Positions 46,451 through 58,132 of a DNA stretch of 64,000 nucleotides are shown here, piece after piece. Location: assembly GCA_021292165.1 (NCBI GenBank), contig CM037879.1, positions 260,903,921-260,967,920 of the forward strand. The letters are read 5' to 3'. The position numbers were made by a program, and so were the translations under genes. The stretch's first letter is position 1; each line of letters opens with the position of its first letter. Under the pieces are notes generated by a model, which was not told where the DNA came from, ran no database searches, and saw only the letters and a list, made by a program, of their open reading frames with translations. The DNA is from Shinisaurus crocodilurus. Lineage: Eukaryota; Chordata; Lepidosauria; Squamata; Shinisauridae.

Positions 46451-47308
46451 AAAAAATTATAATGCAGAAGTGCTTTGAGTGTGCATACAACTCTCTCGGA
46501 TCCTCACTTCTATACACACACATATATAAATCATCTAACGGCTGCAAGTGAATCAGCAAATAAGAGGATAGGATCTGACATACAGGCATCTGAAACAGCC
46601 AACCTTCCCAGTGGTAACATAGCAGTGGTATTGAAAGACCTTACGCAGCACAGAAGTAGAGGGAGAGAAGCAACAGCAAGATGCAATGTGAGCATGAGAG
46701 AGGTGGGACGGAAACCAACCTAAAGGCCTTTTGTTCACCATGAAGTGACTGTGTCAGCCTAACTAGACCTTTCACAGTGCAAATAGAATTCTCCAATAGC
46801 AGAATTCATGTAGAATGATAACCTTCTGACTGTTTACAAGATTACTTGGAACAGCCAGGTAGTCTTAACCAAAATCTACAATACTTTAATCAAAGCTGCT
46901 GTACTTTATCCATATTTTGGGTCCTGACTGCTTTCTCCACCACAGCAACAAGCGTTCTGAACATTCACAAGATATTTTAACTCTTTCACAGCCTGACCAT
47001 CTCCTGCAGTTTTGTTCACGCCCAAGCCATCATGTTTTCTCTGAAAGACCTATTACAGTTTTGCACCCCACAGTGCAGTCTGACCAAGAGTAAAATAGAA
47101 AGAAAAGAAAAATCATACGCAACATCCAAGGCCTACATTGGATCAGCATACATTAAGAAGAGCTGAGAATGCAGGCAACAGTGAGAGTATAGATGGAACA
47201 TAGAATGACAAAAAAAACCTAGAAAAATGGCTCCTAGTTATTCATTTCAAATTACTTTGTTTTGTTCTCCATTCCTGTTGATCCCGTGTCCTGGTAATTT
47301 GCTTTGTT

Positions 47309-47415
47309 TAGGGCATAATGCTATGCAATTTTAGACAGAAAAAAGTCCTACAACTCCCAGCATTCCCCAGCCAGCATGACATTTTTCTGTCCAAACATGC
47401 ATAGGATCGTGTCCT
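47309..47415. mobile_element. Short Harbinger-like MITE with TTA TSD
   Basis: About 105 bp. GGGCATAATGCTATGCAATT at the left and, inverted, GCATAGGATCGTGTCC at the right, followed by TTA and preceded by TTA. The interior is CTACAACTCCCAGCATTCCC. Related partial copies lie at about 19926-19990 and 29628-29725. Confidence 0.72.
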
Positions 47416-47769
47416 TAATGTTACTTTTTTGCTTTAACAAAAGCTGGCAAGTGTTTTCACTGAGCTTTCCCACTTTTCATGTGCTTGATGAGTTGCATCA
47501 TCTCCTCTCCTTTCCTCTAGGAGAAGAGCACCTGGCACCTCTCTCATAGTCTGACTTGCTCTTCCACTATGGCATGTTACCAGGACTACTGCAAAGACTG
47601 ACACAACATTTCTGCATTTTTTAAATAATAGAATCCCTGTTTCTTATCATTGTTTTCTCTTCCTATTTGATAACTACAATGTGACACTTACTGCATACCA
47701 GCTTTTACCTAGCTTAGTACTGTTGTGATTGTATTGCTATTGTTCACTATGTATCCTTTCTTCCAATAC

Positions 47770-47885
47770 TTAAGAACATAAGAAGAGCCCTGATGGATTA
47801 GACTAAGGGTCCATGCAGTTCAGCATCCTGCTTCCATCAATGGCCAGACAGATTCCTCTGGAAAGCTTACAAGTAGGACATGGAG
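47770..47885 (-). mobile_element. LINE 3' UTR fragment (39490 type), minus
   Basis: TAAGAACATAAGAAGAGCCC, GATGGATTAGACTAAGGGTC and AAGCTTACAAGTAGGACATG. Stops where the family B MITE starts (47887). Confidence 0.72.
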
Positions 47886-47886
47886 G

Positions 47887-48006
47887 CAATGTGTGGCCCT
47901 TCAGATGTTTTGGCTTACAACTCCCATCAGTCCTAATCAGCATAGCCAATGGTGAGTGGTCCTAAGTGTTGTAGACCAAAACATCTGGAGGACCACAATT
48001 TGCTTT
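47887..48006. mobile_element. Family B palindromic MITE
   Basis: TGTGGCCCTTCAGATGTTTT and AAAACATCTGGAGGACCACA form inverted ends. The interior is CTTACAACTCCCATCAGTCC. Confidence 0.8.
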
Positions 48007-48017
48007 AGTGATCCATG

Positions 48018-49398
48018 CAGTGGAGGCTGGTGGCTCTAATGTCTGCGGGGCTGTCAGTCAGTCAGGCGATCACTCGTGACCAAGTAAGATTGTCTTCCAG
48101 GATTAAAAAAAATTTTTTTTTTTACAAAAAGGAGATTTTAAAAGGAGGAAAATTCTAAAGAAAATTGTGTAGACTCAAGCGATGGGTCCGTAAGTGACTG
48201 TGGAGGCCAATTCTAGATCCACACAGCTTCCCACAGTGAGGACACAGGTTACCAGATAGAAGATGGTCTTGTAAAGAATTTGTTTGACGTGCTTTTCGCT
48301 TAGCACGTTTCTCCCTTTCACCTTGCACTCGGGCTTCTTCAAAGTCCATGGAACCTTTGTGAAAGGCCAACCTCCAGTTAGATCGTTCATGGGCCAGAGC
48401 TTCCCAGTTTTTGATGTTTATATTGCATTTTTTTTAGATTAGCCTTAAGAACATCTTTAAACCTCTTATATTGACCACCGATATTCCGCTTTCCATCCTT
48501 GAGTTGGGAATAAAGTAACTGCTTTGGGAGACGGCAGTCAGGCATTCGAACAACATGACCGGTCCACTGAAGTTGGCATTGAAGGACCATTTTTTCAATG
48601 CTAGTAGTCTTTGCTTCTTCCAGTACACTGACATTTGTTCGACTATCTTCCCAAGTAATTCGCAGGATTTTCCGGAGTATTCTAGTTGCTATATTTTGTT
48701 GCTATATTTGTTGAAACATTGATGAAATCTTTCAAGGAGTTGGAGGTGACGTTTATAGATAGTCCATGTTTCGCAGGCATACAATAAAGTTGGTAATACA
48801 ATGGCTTCATAAACCAGTGTTTTGGTCTTCCAAATATCCCGATCCTCGAACACTCTATGTTTCATTCGAGAAAACGCGGCACTTGCGGAGCTCAGACCAT
48901 GCTGGATTTCACTGTCGATGTTAGCTGTAACAGAAAGATAGCTGCCAAGATAGAGAAAATGATCGACATTTTCCAGTATTGTCCCGCCAAGCTGGATAGA
49001 TGGCATCACCAAAGGGTTAGCTTGCACTTGCTGATGAAGCACTTTGGTTTTTTTGATGTTAAGTGAGAGACCAAGTTTTCCGTATGCTTCTGCAAAAGCA
49101 TTTAGGATAGTTTGGAGATCATCCTCTGAATGTGCGCGGAAACCACATTATCATCAGCATACTGAAGTTCCACAATGGAGGTTGTAATAATTACCTTACT
49201 TTTTGCTTTCAGCCTGCTGAGATTAAAAAGCTGTGTTTCCACTCTGGATCTTACTCCCAACTTTTAAGGAGCTATCCATGGTGCTGAATCTGTCTTGTAG
49301 CTAGGGTTCAGCACCATGGATAGCTCCTTTTAAAGTTCGGCGTGAAATCCTGAGTGGTTACGCAGCCCCACTGGCATTGGAGCCACCAGCCTCCACTG
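48018..49398. mobile_element. Palindromic hAT MITE (family A), copy 5, interrupted by a LINE
   Basis: Left arm 48018-48053 (CAGTGGAGGCTGGTGGCTCT) and right part about 49230-49398, ending GGAGCCACCAGCCTCCACTG. Flanked by GATCCATG (48010-48017) and GATCCACG (49399-49406). The intervening 48054-49229 is a minus-strand LINE. Removing it restores a MITE of normal length. Confidence 0.88.
48054..49229 (-). mobile_element. Same non-LTR retrotransposon, longer but frameshifted copy 2, nested in a hAT MITE
   Basis: Minus strand. It extends further 5' than copy 1 and includes the catalytic motif ELQYADDNVV (about 49145-49175), then LNIKKTKVLHQQVQ, IQLGGTILENVDHFLYLGSY and YEAIVLPTLLYACETW, and on to the C2H2 finger near 48195-48250. 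Frames shift near 48425 (an extended A-run) and near 48700, where a small duplication or rearrangement occurs, so it is dead. The 3' end repeat (CAGTCAGTCAGGCGATCACT) abuts the MITE at 48054. A short GCTGT at both junctions may be the duplication. Confidence 0.85.
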
Positions 49399-49406
49399 GA
49401 TCCACG

Positions 49407-50078
49407 CTCTGGTAACCTCCCAGTTAGATTACTGCAATGCATTGTATGAGGGGCTGCCCTTGAAGATGGTCCAGAAACTTCAACTAGTACAAAATATAGC
49501 AACTAGAATACTGGCTGGAACTGGGCGTTATGACCATAATTGCACCAGTATTGTGCCATCTTCACAGCTTGGGGCCTCATTGTCTAAAGGACTGCCTCTT
49601 CCCATATGTTCCTGTCAAGGAACTGAGATCATCAACTAAGGCCCTGCTCCAAGTGCCCCCACATACTGAGATTTGCTGGGCAGCTCCTTGTGAGCAGGCC
49701 TTTTCTGCGCTGGCCCCCAAACTGTGGAATGCCCTCCCTACAGAGGTCTGCCTGGCGCCTACTTCATTGACTTTTCAGCACCAGCCAAAGGCATTTGTTC
49801 TCTCTCAGGCCTTTTAAAATAATATTTAACTGCTACTTGCTTTATTTTTAATGATAAGTTTAATGCCGCATTTTAAAACTATCTTTCTCCATGTTTTTGC
49901 TGTTCGGTTATTTATATTTATTTTTACATTTTTCTAAATTATTGCTGTTGCTTTTAAAAGAAACAATTCTTTTAATGTGTTTTATCATTGGTTTTACTGT
50001 ATTTGCTTTTATTGTGTATGTTTCCCTGAGAGCCTCGGCTGCAGGGTGACTCGTATATTAAATAAATAAATAAATAAC
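49407..50078 (+). mobile_element. CR1/L2-group LINE 3' fragment
   Basis: LDYCNALYEGLPLKMVQKLQ and LVQNIATRILAGTGRYDHNC, with an internal deletion. Then CEQAFSALAPKLWNALPTEV and PTSLTFQHQPKAFVLSQAF. The 3' UTR ends in (AAAT)n at about 50078. The hAT family A MITE inserted at its 5' side (duplication at 49399-49406). Confidence 0.8.
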
Positions 50079-50495
50079 ACCAAGAAAAACAACAAAATAA
50101 AACTGGTGTTACATTGGCTACCTTCCACTACTTGAGCGAGGAGACTAATTTTAATGATAAGTTTCACATGTTTTCCCTTAAAAGATCAATAATTTCATAT
50201 ATTAAGATGAACAATTCTCAGGTATACAATGTCCAGACTTACTTTGTAGTAGTCAATTGATCTTATAACTCCATCTCTTAATGAAAACTGTACTTATGCA
50301 TAGCCTGGCAAAGTTCACCACACACATCCTTTCTTCTTGGATTATTTCCTATGCCCACTTAATTATATTATAGGGTGTTTCCTCCTCCAGGCAGTTTTGA
50401 TCACATTTTTCAGCCTTCCTCTCTGGCACTGACTAGGCATATGTATGCTGTGACAGACTGTGTGGGACGTTTATTTGCTTTGCACACAAGTCTGA

Positions 50496-50576
50496 TTCAC
50501 AGCCCGATCCTTTGCGTGCTTATACAGAAGCAAGTCCTGTTGAACTAATGGCACTTATTTCTAGGTATGTGCATAG
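50496..50576. mobile_element. Family E short MITE
   Basis: CACAGCCCGATCCTTTGCGT, GAAGCAAGTCCTGTTGAACT, GGCACTTATTTCTAGGTATG. Confidence 0.55.
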
Positions 50577-50639
50577 GAAAATCAATTATTTTGATTGTAA
50601 GCTGCCTTGAATATTTGCTAGAAAGGCAGAATATCAATC

Positions 50640-50790
50640 AGGGGTGGGGAACCTTTTTCAGCCCGAGGACCAAATAATTTGGCTTGGGAGAAACACTGCA
50701 GGGGCTGCATACCAGTAGTGGGCAGGGCCACAGCCCAAAGTGGGGAGGGTGCACAGCCACGGCTCACAGGTATCCCCTGATGTGTATGTC
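50640..50790. mobile_element. hAT-like element, left end only
   Basis: AGGGGTGGGGAACCTTTTTC, then AGCCCGAGGACCAAATAATT, typical of a hAT left end. No matching right end was found nearby, so truncated or solo. Confidence 0.5.
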
Positions 50791-51399
50791 TCACCATTAA
50801 CTCACACATACACACATTGGTGCATGCACACACAGTAGGCGATGTTGCCCACCACCCATTGGGCTGTTAACTTGCTCCAGACTGTTTGGGCTGTTTTTGT
50901 CCCATTCGTCGGTTGTTGTTTTTAAGGCTTTGTTGTACTTCTGCAAACCCGATGGTTCCCCCGAGCATGCCGATACCTTCCTTTTGTTTTCCAGTAGCCC
51001 TGTTTTGGCTCCAGTCTTGTAGGCACTCACCACCTGAGTTTGCTGTTACAAGGAGTGATTATAAGGACATAAGGGAAGGCAGGGACACAGAGCTGTTGCT
51101 TTCAGTATTTGGCAGTCTGTATGCAAAATAATGCCTCATTCCATCCTAAGATCTCTAGACATTAGTCAAGGGATCTTCAAGGCAGAGAGGCAAAGCTGCT
51201 ACATTACCCCCCCCCCCCAAGTCTGGTGGATCTTGTTTTGTTTTGGAGGCATTTTGGTTTGCTTGGGGGGGGGGGGGTTGGTGCTAATTTTCAATGCTGT
51301 CTGTTTCCTTCCTAAGGAATAAGCAATCTCTTCTGGGGTATCAAAAAACATATTCAGTTTCCAAGATTACAAACACTATTGTAAGGGTGTTTGCATACA

Positions 51400-51430
51400 A
51401 CACACATACACACACACACACACACACACA
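51400..51430. repeat. (CA)n microsatellite, one interruption
   Basis: CACACATACACACACA type run. Poly-C (about 51208-51219) and poly-G (about 51265-51277) tracts lie 120-200 bp upstream. Confidence 0.85.
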
Positions 51431-53094
51431 TACAGTGGGGGTTTTTGGTGGGGGAGAGCAGCTGCCTAATCAATGCAACAGTTTACTCTTCTTTAAGTAG
51501 GGGAGTTGAATAAAAATTGAAAAATATTCTGAAAATACAATCTCTCCCTCCACTTTTGCTCACATTTAAAATGTATTCTTCTACTGAAAAGCCATCTCAT
51601 TATATCACATGCTTTAAGGTCAATTTAAAGGTTCTTTGCTATAATAAGCAGCACCAACTTTCCAAGAACCTTACAAATATTAATGTCTGGAAGTCTGTAC
51701 AAAGGTTTGCTTGAAATTTATGAGGATGCTGACAGCGTGACATTTATAGACTGTGTCATTAATTCTCAAACAGGAGAGTTGTGTCTTTCATTAAGGTTGG
51801 GTTTGTATTTTTGTTTTTGGCTACAGAGAATTTTATTCTCTAAATCAGTTGTCCTACACCCTTACCAGCTGATATTCCTGGAATGTCATTTCACTCAGCT
51901 TTTACAGCCAAGCAACATTTCTTGGTATGATGTTTTGTAAGGAAATAGGAAAGGAAAGGATACCTAGTCCATAGGACACATCCTCAAAGTAAAGTAGCAT
52001 GATTCTATTGACCTTAGGGCCAAACTATAAAGTCAAGTTTAATGCCAAACTTGACTTGGCATTAAAATGCATCTTTGCATTTAAAGTACAGATTTTTAAA
52101 AATGCAAATAGCATTGGGGGGGTGGGGAGTGGCTGTGGTGGAATTGAAAGTTAATGGGATCAGAACAGGCACAGAGGGGGGATTTAACCCCTTCCTTCCC
52201 CTGCCATGGTTCGGAAGAAAATCTCTCCCCTGAAGCTAATATTTGCATTGACAGCAAATTCCCATTGGAGCCAGAGAAGCACAATCTTGAGAGAACAGGG
52301 GACTCCCTTTGCAAAAGAGGGAGGGGGCAGAGAAACTGCCCATTTATGTGCACAAAATTAAAAAAATAAACCTTCATCTGGAAAGGTACTCTAGGCAGAG
52401 TCCCACCAATTTAATTCAATGGGAAAGAGAAGCTTGAAGCTCTCCTATTTATTTCAGTGGAACGAAAATGTGTTTAAATTCCTCTGGATCATGGCGAATG
52501 ATACTATAAATTAGTTTGGTTTTAAAGTAGTTTACTCTGGTGCCACAAAGCCGGACCATGAGCAGACTCCACTTGCAAAGCACTGGAATTCTGCAATACA
52601 AATTACTAGTACAGTAATTGAAACCATTGAACAATTAGCACTGATCATTTTGAGAGGATACTTCAAAGAAGACAGGCTGGCCAGCACATAGAATGAAATG
52701 CAGCCTGCAAACACACTGTGGCAAATGATGGGAAGAAGGACAATATTTTGTTTGCTGCATTATCCCGTTTTGCTTTTCCTTGTCAGCTTTTGGTTGCTCA
52801 TTTTTGCTACAAAAGCTGGCAAAAACAGGAGGGGGTAGCAAGGTAGCATTTTACCTGCCTACCAAGAACAGGATCATGCATGTGGTCTTCTTAAAAAGTC
52901 CTATTGTGCTCAGTAACAGAATTTCCCATTTGTTTAGTCTAAAATTCTTTCTTCATCAACTCTGGGCTTGTGACCTTTCAGAAAACATTTGGAACATCTG
53001 GATTCCATATGGTTTGCCGTGCTCCTATTCAGTACCAAATAAGTTTCATGTGCCACTTTTTAAACCCCTTCATTTCTGCAAATCTGCCTTGATC

Positions 53095-53450
53095 TTCATC
53101 ATCTATTTGTACCCTGCATTTCCCCCCAAAAGGAAGCCCAAAGCAGCATCATACAAACACAACTGCAACAGTACCAAATACAGAAGACAAACAACATTTA
53201 GAGCCATCTGACAATAAACTTACAAGCTTTCAGTTCAAGAGTTTAAAAAAAAAAAATCAATTTATAAATACACAATTCATAAATCAATAAATAACCGGGG
53301 GATAATAAAATACAACTCAAATTTTAACCAGAAATATATACATCTACCCCACTCTAGCAGCCAATATACTAAATTAAACCATTTGGACATTCTGTTAAAG
53401 GAAACAAATCCACCCTAGAACCAGTGGAAGCCCAGAGAAAAACTAGGCAC
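53095..53450 (-). mobile_element. CR1/L2-like LINE 3' end, minus, decayed
   Basis: ATTTGTACCCTGCATTTCCC and AGGAAGCCCAAAGCAGCATC mirror the LINE 3' UTR. CCCTAGAACCAGTGGAAGCC fits the coding end. Confidence 0.5.
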
Positions 53451-53640
53451 GACCAATGGATACGATAATACTACATGATACAAAGAGCCACTGTACCTGA
53501 AAACCCCCTAATGTCAAACCTGCCCTCTCACCACAGGTTAATACAGAGGCACAAAAAGGGGAGGCGGTCCACACTACTCTCATGCCAAACACACAAACCA
53601 CCAGAAGCAATTGCCTCCCACAGTGATTGTGACTTTATAG

Positions 53641-53843
53641 CTGGGGAGGCTTGTGACTCCTGTGTCAGTGGGGATCCTCATCCATTGCAGCTTTTATCCT
53701 AAGCTTTATAGGAGCTACCCATGGTGCCGTACTCCATCCCCAAAATAGGTTCACCACCATGGATAGCTCCTATAAAGCTCAGGATAAAAGCTGCAATGGA
53801 TAAGGAGCCCCACTGACATAGGAGTCACCACCAGCCTCCCCAG
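53641..53843. mobile_element. Palindromic hAT MITE (family A), copy 6
   Basis: CTGGGGAGGCTTGTGACTCC at the left and CACCACCAGCCTCCCCAG at the right, with the usual near-complementary arms (GAGCTACCCATGGTGCCGTA, CATGGATAGCTCCTATAAAG). No clear duplication was found at these edges. Confidence 0.8.
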
Positions 53844-53871
53844 AAGTGCACTCAACACATGTGCCAATAAC

Positions 53872-54558
53872 CAGGGATGGGGACTCGGACTCGAGGACTC
53901 GACTCGTGAGTCGGACTTGAGTTCCCCCTGACTCGAGTCAGACTCGAGTCTCAATATTTTTAATGGGACTCGAGACTCGACTCGGGATTCGAGACAAAGG
54001 ACTTGTCAACATCCCTGCTTGATGCCACCTGCAGGTGCTGTCTGGACCTAGCTGCAGTAACAATCCAAGTTTATTTTTAAAATCATTTTCCTAAAATGCA
54101 ACCTTTCAGACATTTTGGGTTTGGCTGCCTCTGCCTGCCTGTTTGGGGTTCCCAGCCTCCTCTGCCTGCCTGGTCTCTTCTTAACCAGTTCCACAGTTTG
54201 AATTGTCCAAGACAAAGGCCTCTGCCTGCCTGCTTTGGGGTTCCCTACCTCCTCTGCCTGCCTGGTTATTTTGGGTTTGTCTGCCTGGTCTGTTCTTGCC
54301 AAAATCAGTGGCAGAGTTTTGAGATAAAAAGGCACACTTGTGCCTAGAATTTATTTAAGCCACACATCTGAAGTAGCCTTATTTTGTTGGGGGAAAACCC
54401 AATTGATTTTAATAGGGATTCGTGGAGTCAGCTTTGGGAGCGACTCGTGACTCGTGCACCATTTTGGACCAAGGACTCAGACTCGGACTCGAGACTCGGG
54501 TCCAAAGACTCGTGACTCGACTCGTGACTCGAGACCAAGGTACTCTTCAACATCCCTG
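53872..54558. mobile_element. hAT-type element with dense subterminal GACTCG motifs, perfect TSD
   Basis: Starts CAGGGATGGGGACTCGGACT and ends CTTCAACATCCCTG. Flanked exactly by CCAATAAC (53864-53871 and 54559-54566). The outer ~110 bp on each side is packed with ACTCG/CGAGT motifs in both orientations, presumably transposase-binding repeats. The interior (about 54110-54290) holds two tandem copies of a ~105-bp CTGCCTGCCT-rich unit. No transposase frame, so non-autonomous. Confidence 0.88.
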
Positions 54559-54742
54559 CCAATAACACACTTCTTTTAGGCCAGGGCAGTGGGTGGGGCA
54601 GGCAAAACAGTTTCAGCCACTCACCAAGATTGATGTTCTACTTGAGAGTCACTGGTCTCCTCAGGTATAAAGGGAAAGTCACAGTGGGGATGGGAGCAAT
54701 GACGTACTCCTTCACTGCCCTTGTTGTGCAGTTCTCCAAAAC

Positions 54743-55003
54743 CTTTATTTATTTATTTATTTATTATATTTTATTTATTATATTTATACCCCGCCTTTTT
54801 TTCCTGCAAGGAACCCAAGGCGGCTTACATAATCCTCCTCCTCCTCTCCATTTTTATCCTCACAACAGCCCTGTGAGGTAGGTTAGGGTGAGAGTCAGTG
54901 ACTGGCCCAAAGTCACCCAGTGATTTTCATGGCCGAGGGGGGACTAGAACCCGGATCTCCCGAGTCCCAGTCCAACACTCTCACCACTGCGCCACATTGG
55001 CGT
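54743..55003 (-). repeat. Sauria-type SINE, near full length
   Basis: Same architecture and order as the 20617 copy, with a longer (TTTA)n/(TATT)n tail at 54743-54785. The head ends near CACCACTGCGCCACATTGGC. Confidence 0.9.
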
Positions 55004-55269
55004 AAACTTGCTAAAAGGTTATCGTAGAATCACTGCACCCATTTACACTACTTTGGGGGCAACCCATAAACTGTCCTTGATAGGATGGTCAATGATTTTT
55101 TTTTTTTTATTTCATTTGCTGCCATTGTAGTTGCAACTATAATTTTATTGATTTTTCAGAAAAAACATGCTTATATATAGGAAAGAAACATCACGATAAT
55201 AACAGTGTTAAACTGTCCATTATCATCACCCTCCCCCCGTCAAAAGCTTACAAGTTCATGGTAATTCTG

Positions 55270-55905
55270 TTTATTTACTCATTTAGAGCATGTAATATCC
55301 CACTCTTCAGCCCAAAAGGACTTCCTGGGGTAGCATACCCCCCCCACAAATTGTAAGCAATTATTTCCAAATTTACACAAAAAAAACCCCACACCCAAAC
55401 CCAATATAAAAGCATATAGACAGTGAAGAAAGCAGTATCACAGCATTAAAACAAGATTGAGGCTGCACTCCTATACTCACTTTACCTGGGAGTAAGCGCC
55501 ATTGAACTCAATGGGACTTTCTTCTGTATAGGATTGTGCTTTAAGGCTGCAATTCTGTGCCCAGTTACCTGGGAGTAAAACCTATTGAACTCAACGGGAT
55601 TTTCTTCTAAGTAGTCATGGATAGCATTGCACTGTAAAAGACCTAAAAGGCTAGATAATAATAATTTTAAAAAGCTTTGCCTGGTGCTGTAAAGAGATCA
55701 GTCTTGGCACCAGGCAAGCCTCGCTGGGGAGAGAATTCCAGAGCCACGCCCCACAATCCAGGAGGCCATCTCTCCACTCACTGCGCTCATCTCACCTCTG
55801 GTGGAAGCGGCCCAGGAAAGGGCCTCTTGAGGATGCACGAACACAATTCTGCTCATCTTTCTCTGGATCCAACCTGTATAAACTGGAGGCACCTGAGCAT
55901 TTTCC
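55270..55905 (-). mobile_element. CR1/L2-like LINE 3' end, minus, interrupted by two MITEs
   Basis: 55270-55451 is 3' UTR and 55637-55905 the coding end (TTGCCTGGTGCTGTAAAGAG; GCTGGGGAGAGAATTCCAGA). The tandem family E MITEs lie between. Confidence 0.62.
55452..55636. mobile_element. Two family E MITEs in tandem, inside a LINE fragment
   Basis: First copy 55452-55544 (GGGAGTAAGCGCCATTGAAC; GTATAGGATTGTGCTTTAA), second copy 55545-55636 (GGGAGTAAAACCTATTGAAC; AGCATTGCACTGTAAA). Same orientation, directly adjacent. They split the minus-strand LINE 55270-55905. Confidence 0.72.
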
Positions 55906-55925
55906 ATAATATTTATTTATCTATT

Positions 55926-56112
55926 TGCAAAATTTATAATCCATTCTATATCTAAAAAAGATGCTCGAGCAGTGAGCAGTAAAGGAGAACAGAATCAAAA
56001 TAACAGACAAACAAAAATGTGTTTGTTTGTTTTTGGGTATTTTGATACTTTTCTCCTGTACTGGTCGCTGCTCGCGAATCTTTTTTAGATATAGTGCGGT
56101 TTATAGATATTG
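55926..56112. repeat. Inverted duplication of a LINE tail (large hairpin)
   Basis: Left arm 55926-56014 and right arm 56019-56112 are near reverse complements. CTATATCTAAAAAAGATGCT pairs with GAATCTTTTTTAGATATAGT, and AGTAAAGGAGAACAGAATCA pairs with ATTTTGATACTTTTCTCCTG. The loop is a few bases at 56015-56018. Confidence 0.8.
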
Positions 56113-56400
56113 CATATATTTAATCAAATTATACAATAAAACCATGGCTCATCATTCAGGAAAAGTTTGTTTAAAAAAAAAAAATCTTTAACAGATGCCT
56201 AAAACAAAGCATCGTTGGCACCTGCCTGACATTAACTGGCAGGGAATTCCGCAGAGGTGGCCTGTGCTCTAAAAAGCTACATATACTCCGACCTCAGGTC
56301 CATGCAGAACCACCAGGAGCACCTCATCCAAGGACCGCAGGGACTGGGCAGGCTGATAAGGGAGAAGGCACACTCTGAGATACCAGGCTACAAATAACTT
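56113..56400 (-). mobile_element. CR1/L2-like LINE fragment, minus
   Basis: TTAACAGATGCCTAAAACAA, TGGCAGGGAATTCCGCAGAG, GACCTCAGGTCCATGCAGAA: a degraded LINE C-terminal region. Confidence 0.55.
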
Positions 56401-57148
56401 TGCTCCAGTTTACAAATGAATCACAAAGATCTTTTTAACTGTATAAGGCCATGTCTTTCCAAGTGACACACAACATTAATTTTGGGCATGGGGGAATATC
56501 ACGGTCTGAGATCTTGTTAATTTTCTCCAGTACTTTTTGCCAAAATTCACAAGATCATCATAGCGGCTTAAGAGAGCCCTTCCTCCTGATATCCTTTCCA
56601 CAAAGCCCTGGTATCCTTTTTACATACCGGTATGTGTTGAATCTACACAGATGTTACATACCATCTGCTCAAAATCTTGACATTATCAGAAAGAAAGTTC
56701 TTAAAGAAATAGTCACATTTTCCTGCCACAAACCTGCTATTTCTTTTCCAATCATTCTCCCAGTTTAATATATGCAATCTTTCCCTTTTTTAAATGTACC
56801 CCACCATCCAGGAACACTTGGACAATCCTAAAATCAAACTTTTAGAAACCACTGCCACAGTACCCAACCCCACTCACAAACAATTATTCAAATACATGGT
56901 CAAGTCTTTTTCACTTTCTTAAAAATATATGGGAACATTACAAGATGCCTCGTTTGCAGATATTAGAGGAATTGACAATTTATTTATTTAGCTGTGCCTA
57001 TTAATTCTTCATATATATTATAGATTCAGCCTGATCAATAGTTCAGAATTCCTCTAATCCATATCTGCTCCAATTCATGTAAACGCCTGTTTCTTAACTC
57101 AGAATGCAAAGCAGAGGAAACACAAATGGTGTTATTTCCCCCAATTTA

Positions 57149-57549
57149 GGATGCAATCCTATGTCCCTCTGACCTTGTCTGGGGGGGACATAGGATTGGG
57201 CCTGGAAGGCGCTGCAACCTTGGAGCGCCCCCCCCCCACCTCATAGCCAGTGCGGTCCTTTCTGTGCTGGCACAGAACCGAACACAGAAGACCATCTTCA
57301 GTTCCCCCATGGGGGGGGCATTCCTGGGGGCGGGAAGGGGAGGAGCAAGGCTTTGCTGGATTCCAAGGACTCCGAGTGCCACCTCAGCCTCTCCTCCTTG
57401 CGAGGAGAGGTAAAACATCTAGATGGCTGAAATCAGCTGACTAGATGTTTTTGAGGGTGAGGGTATCTGCCGTGCTCCTCCTGCCCTCAACAGGATGCCC
57501 GTAATCCTCCAGGTTCAGATGGTTACGGGCAGCCTCATAGGATTCACTG
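57149..57549. mobile_element. Harbinger-like ~401-bp element with TTA TSD
   Basis: Starts GGATGCAATCCTATGTCCCT and ends CCTCATAGGATTCACTG, inverted ends sharing AATCCTATG. Flanked by TTA (57146-57148 and 57550-57552). Confidence 0.78.
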
Positions 57550-57664
57550 TTAGGGATATAAATACAGAATTTAATCTTGAATAAAAATTATGTAAAGCTG
57601 AATTTTAAAAAATGTAACCCTGTGCTGTGGGATTTAGTTTCTGCAAATATCGAATAAGTTAGCC

Positions 57665-57885
57665 TGAACTACAGTCTGATGAGGTAATGTTTTGTCTGCT
57701 CTAATATACTGAGCTCTTCAAGCAAATATACATCATGCAGCTCTATCCCTGCATTATAGTCACCTGCCAGAATTACCTCATTTTCCATTTGGGAAAATAA
57801 TTTTACATTTAAAAATTCCACTTGAGCCTTAGATGGCATGTATGTACCAGGATTTCCACCTTTCACAGCATGAAAGGAGAGTATA
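57665..57885 (-). mobile_element. LINE endonuclease-like fragment, possibly L1
   Basis: The minus strand reads TYMPSKAQVEFLNVKLFSQM then ENEVILAGDYNA. It resembles the YAP...F...L...ILGGDFNA region of APE-type LINE endonucleases. Short and isolated; classification tentative. Confidence 0.5.
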
Positions 57886-57899
57886 TAGCTTGATAATAA

Positions 57900-58099
57900 C
57901 ATACAGAAAACTTTACATCTGCAACTCTCTTCTGAGCTTCCGCCGCTCATTAAAAACCTGGCTGTTCAGGCGGAAATATGGAGTGGGTTAAGATTTTAAA
58001 AATTTTATACTGTTTTAAATGTATTTTATCTTGTTTTTATCCTACGTACATCGCCCAGGGTGGCCGGTTGCCGGCCAGATGGGCGATAAATAAATGTAA

Positions 58100-58100
<1 letters not shown>
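57900..58100 (+). mobile_element. L2-like LINE 3' end
   Basis: CATTAAAAACCTGGCTGTTC is the last coding codons (LKTWLF), as in the 14611-15318 copy. The 3' UTR is CATCGCCCAGGGTGGCCGGT, then GATGGGCGATAAATAAATGT, followed by (GAT)n. Confidence 0.8.

Positions 58101-58132
<32 letters not shown>
58101..58132. repeat. (GAT)n microsatellite after a LINE tail
   Basis: About 10 TGA/GAT units following the L2-like 3' end. Confidence 0.9.

Noticed and set aside
52780..53211. 143-codon plus-strand frame.
   Set aside because: Its 3' part runs into a minus-strand LINE tail and no motif is present.
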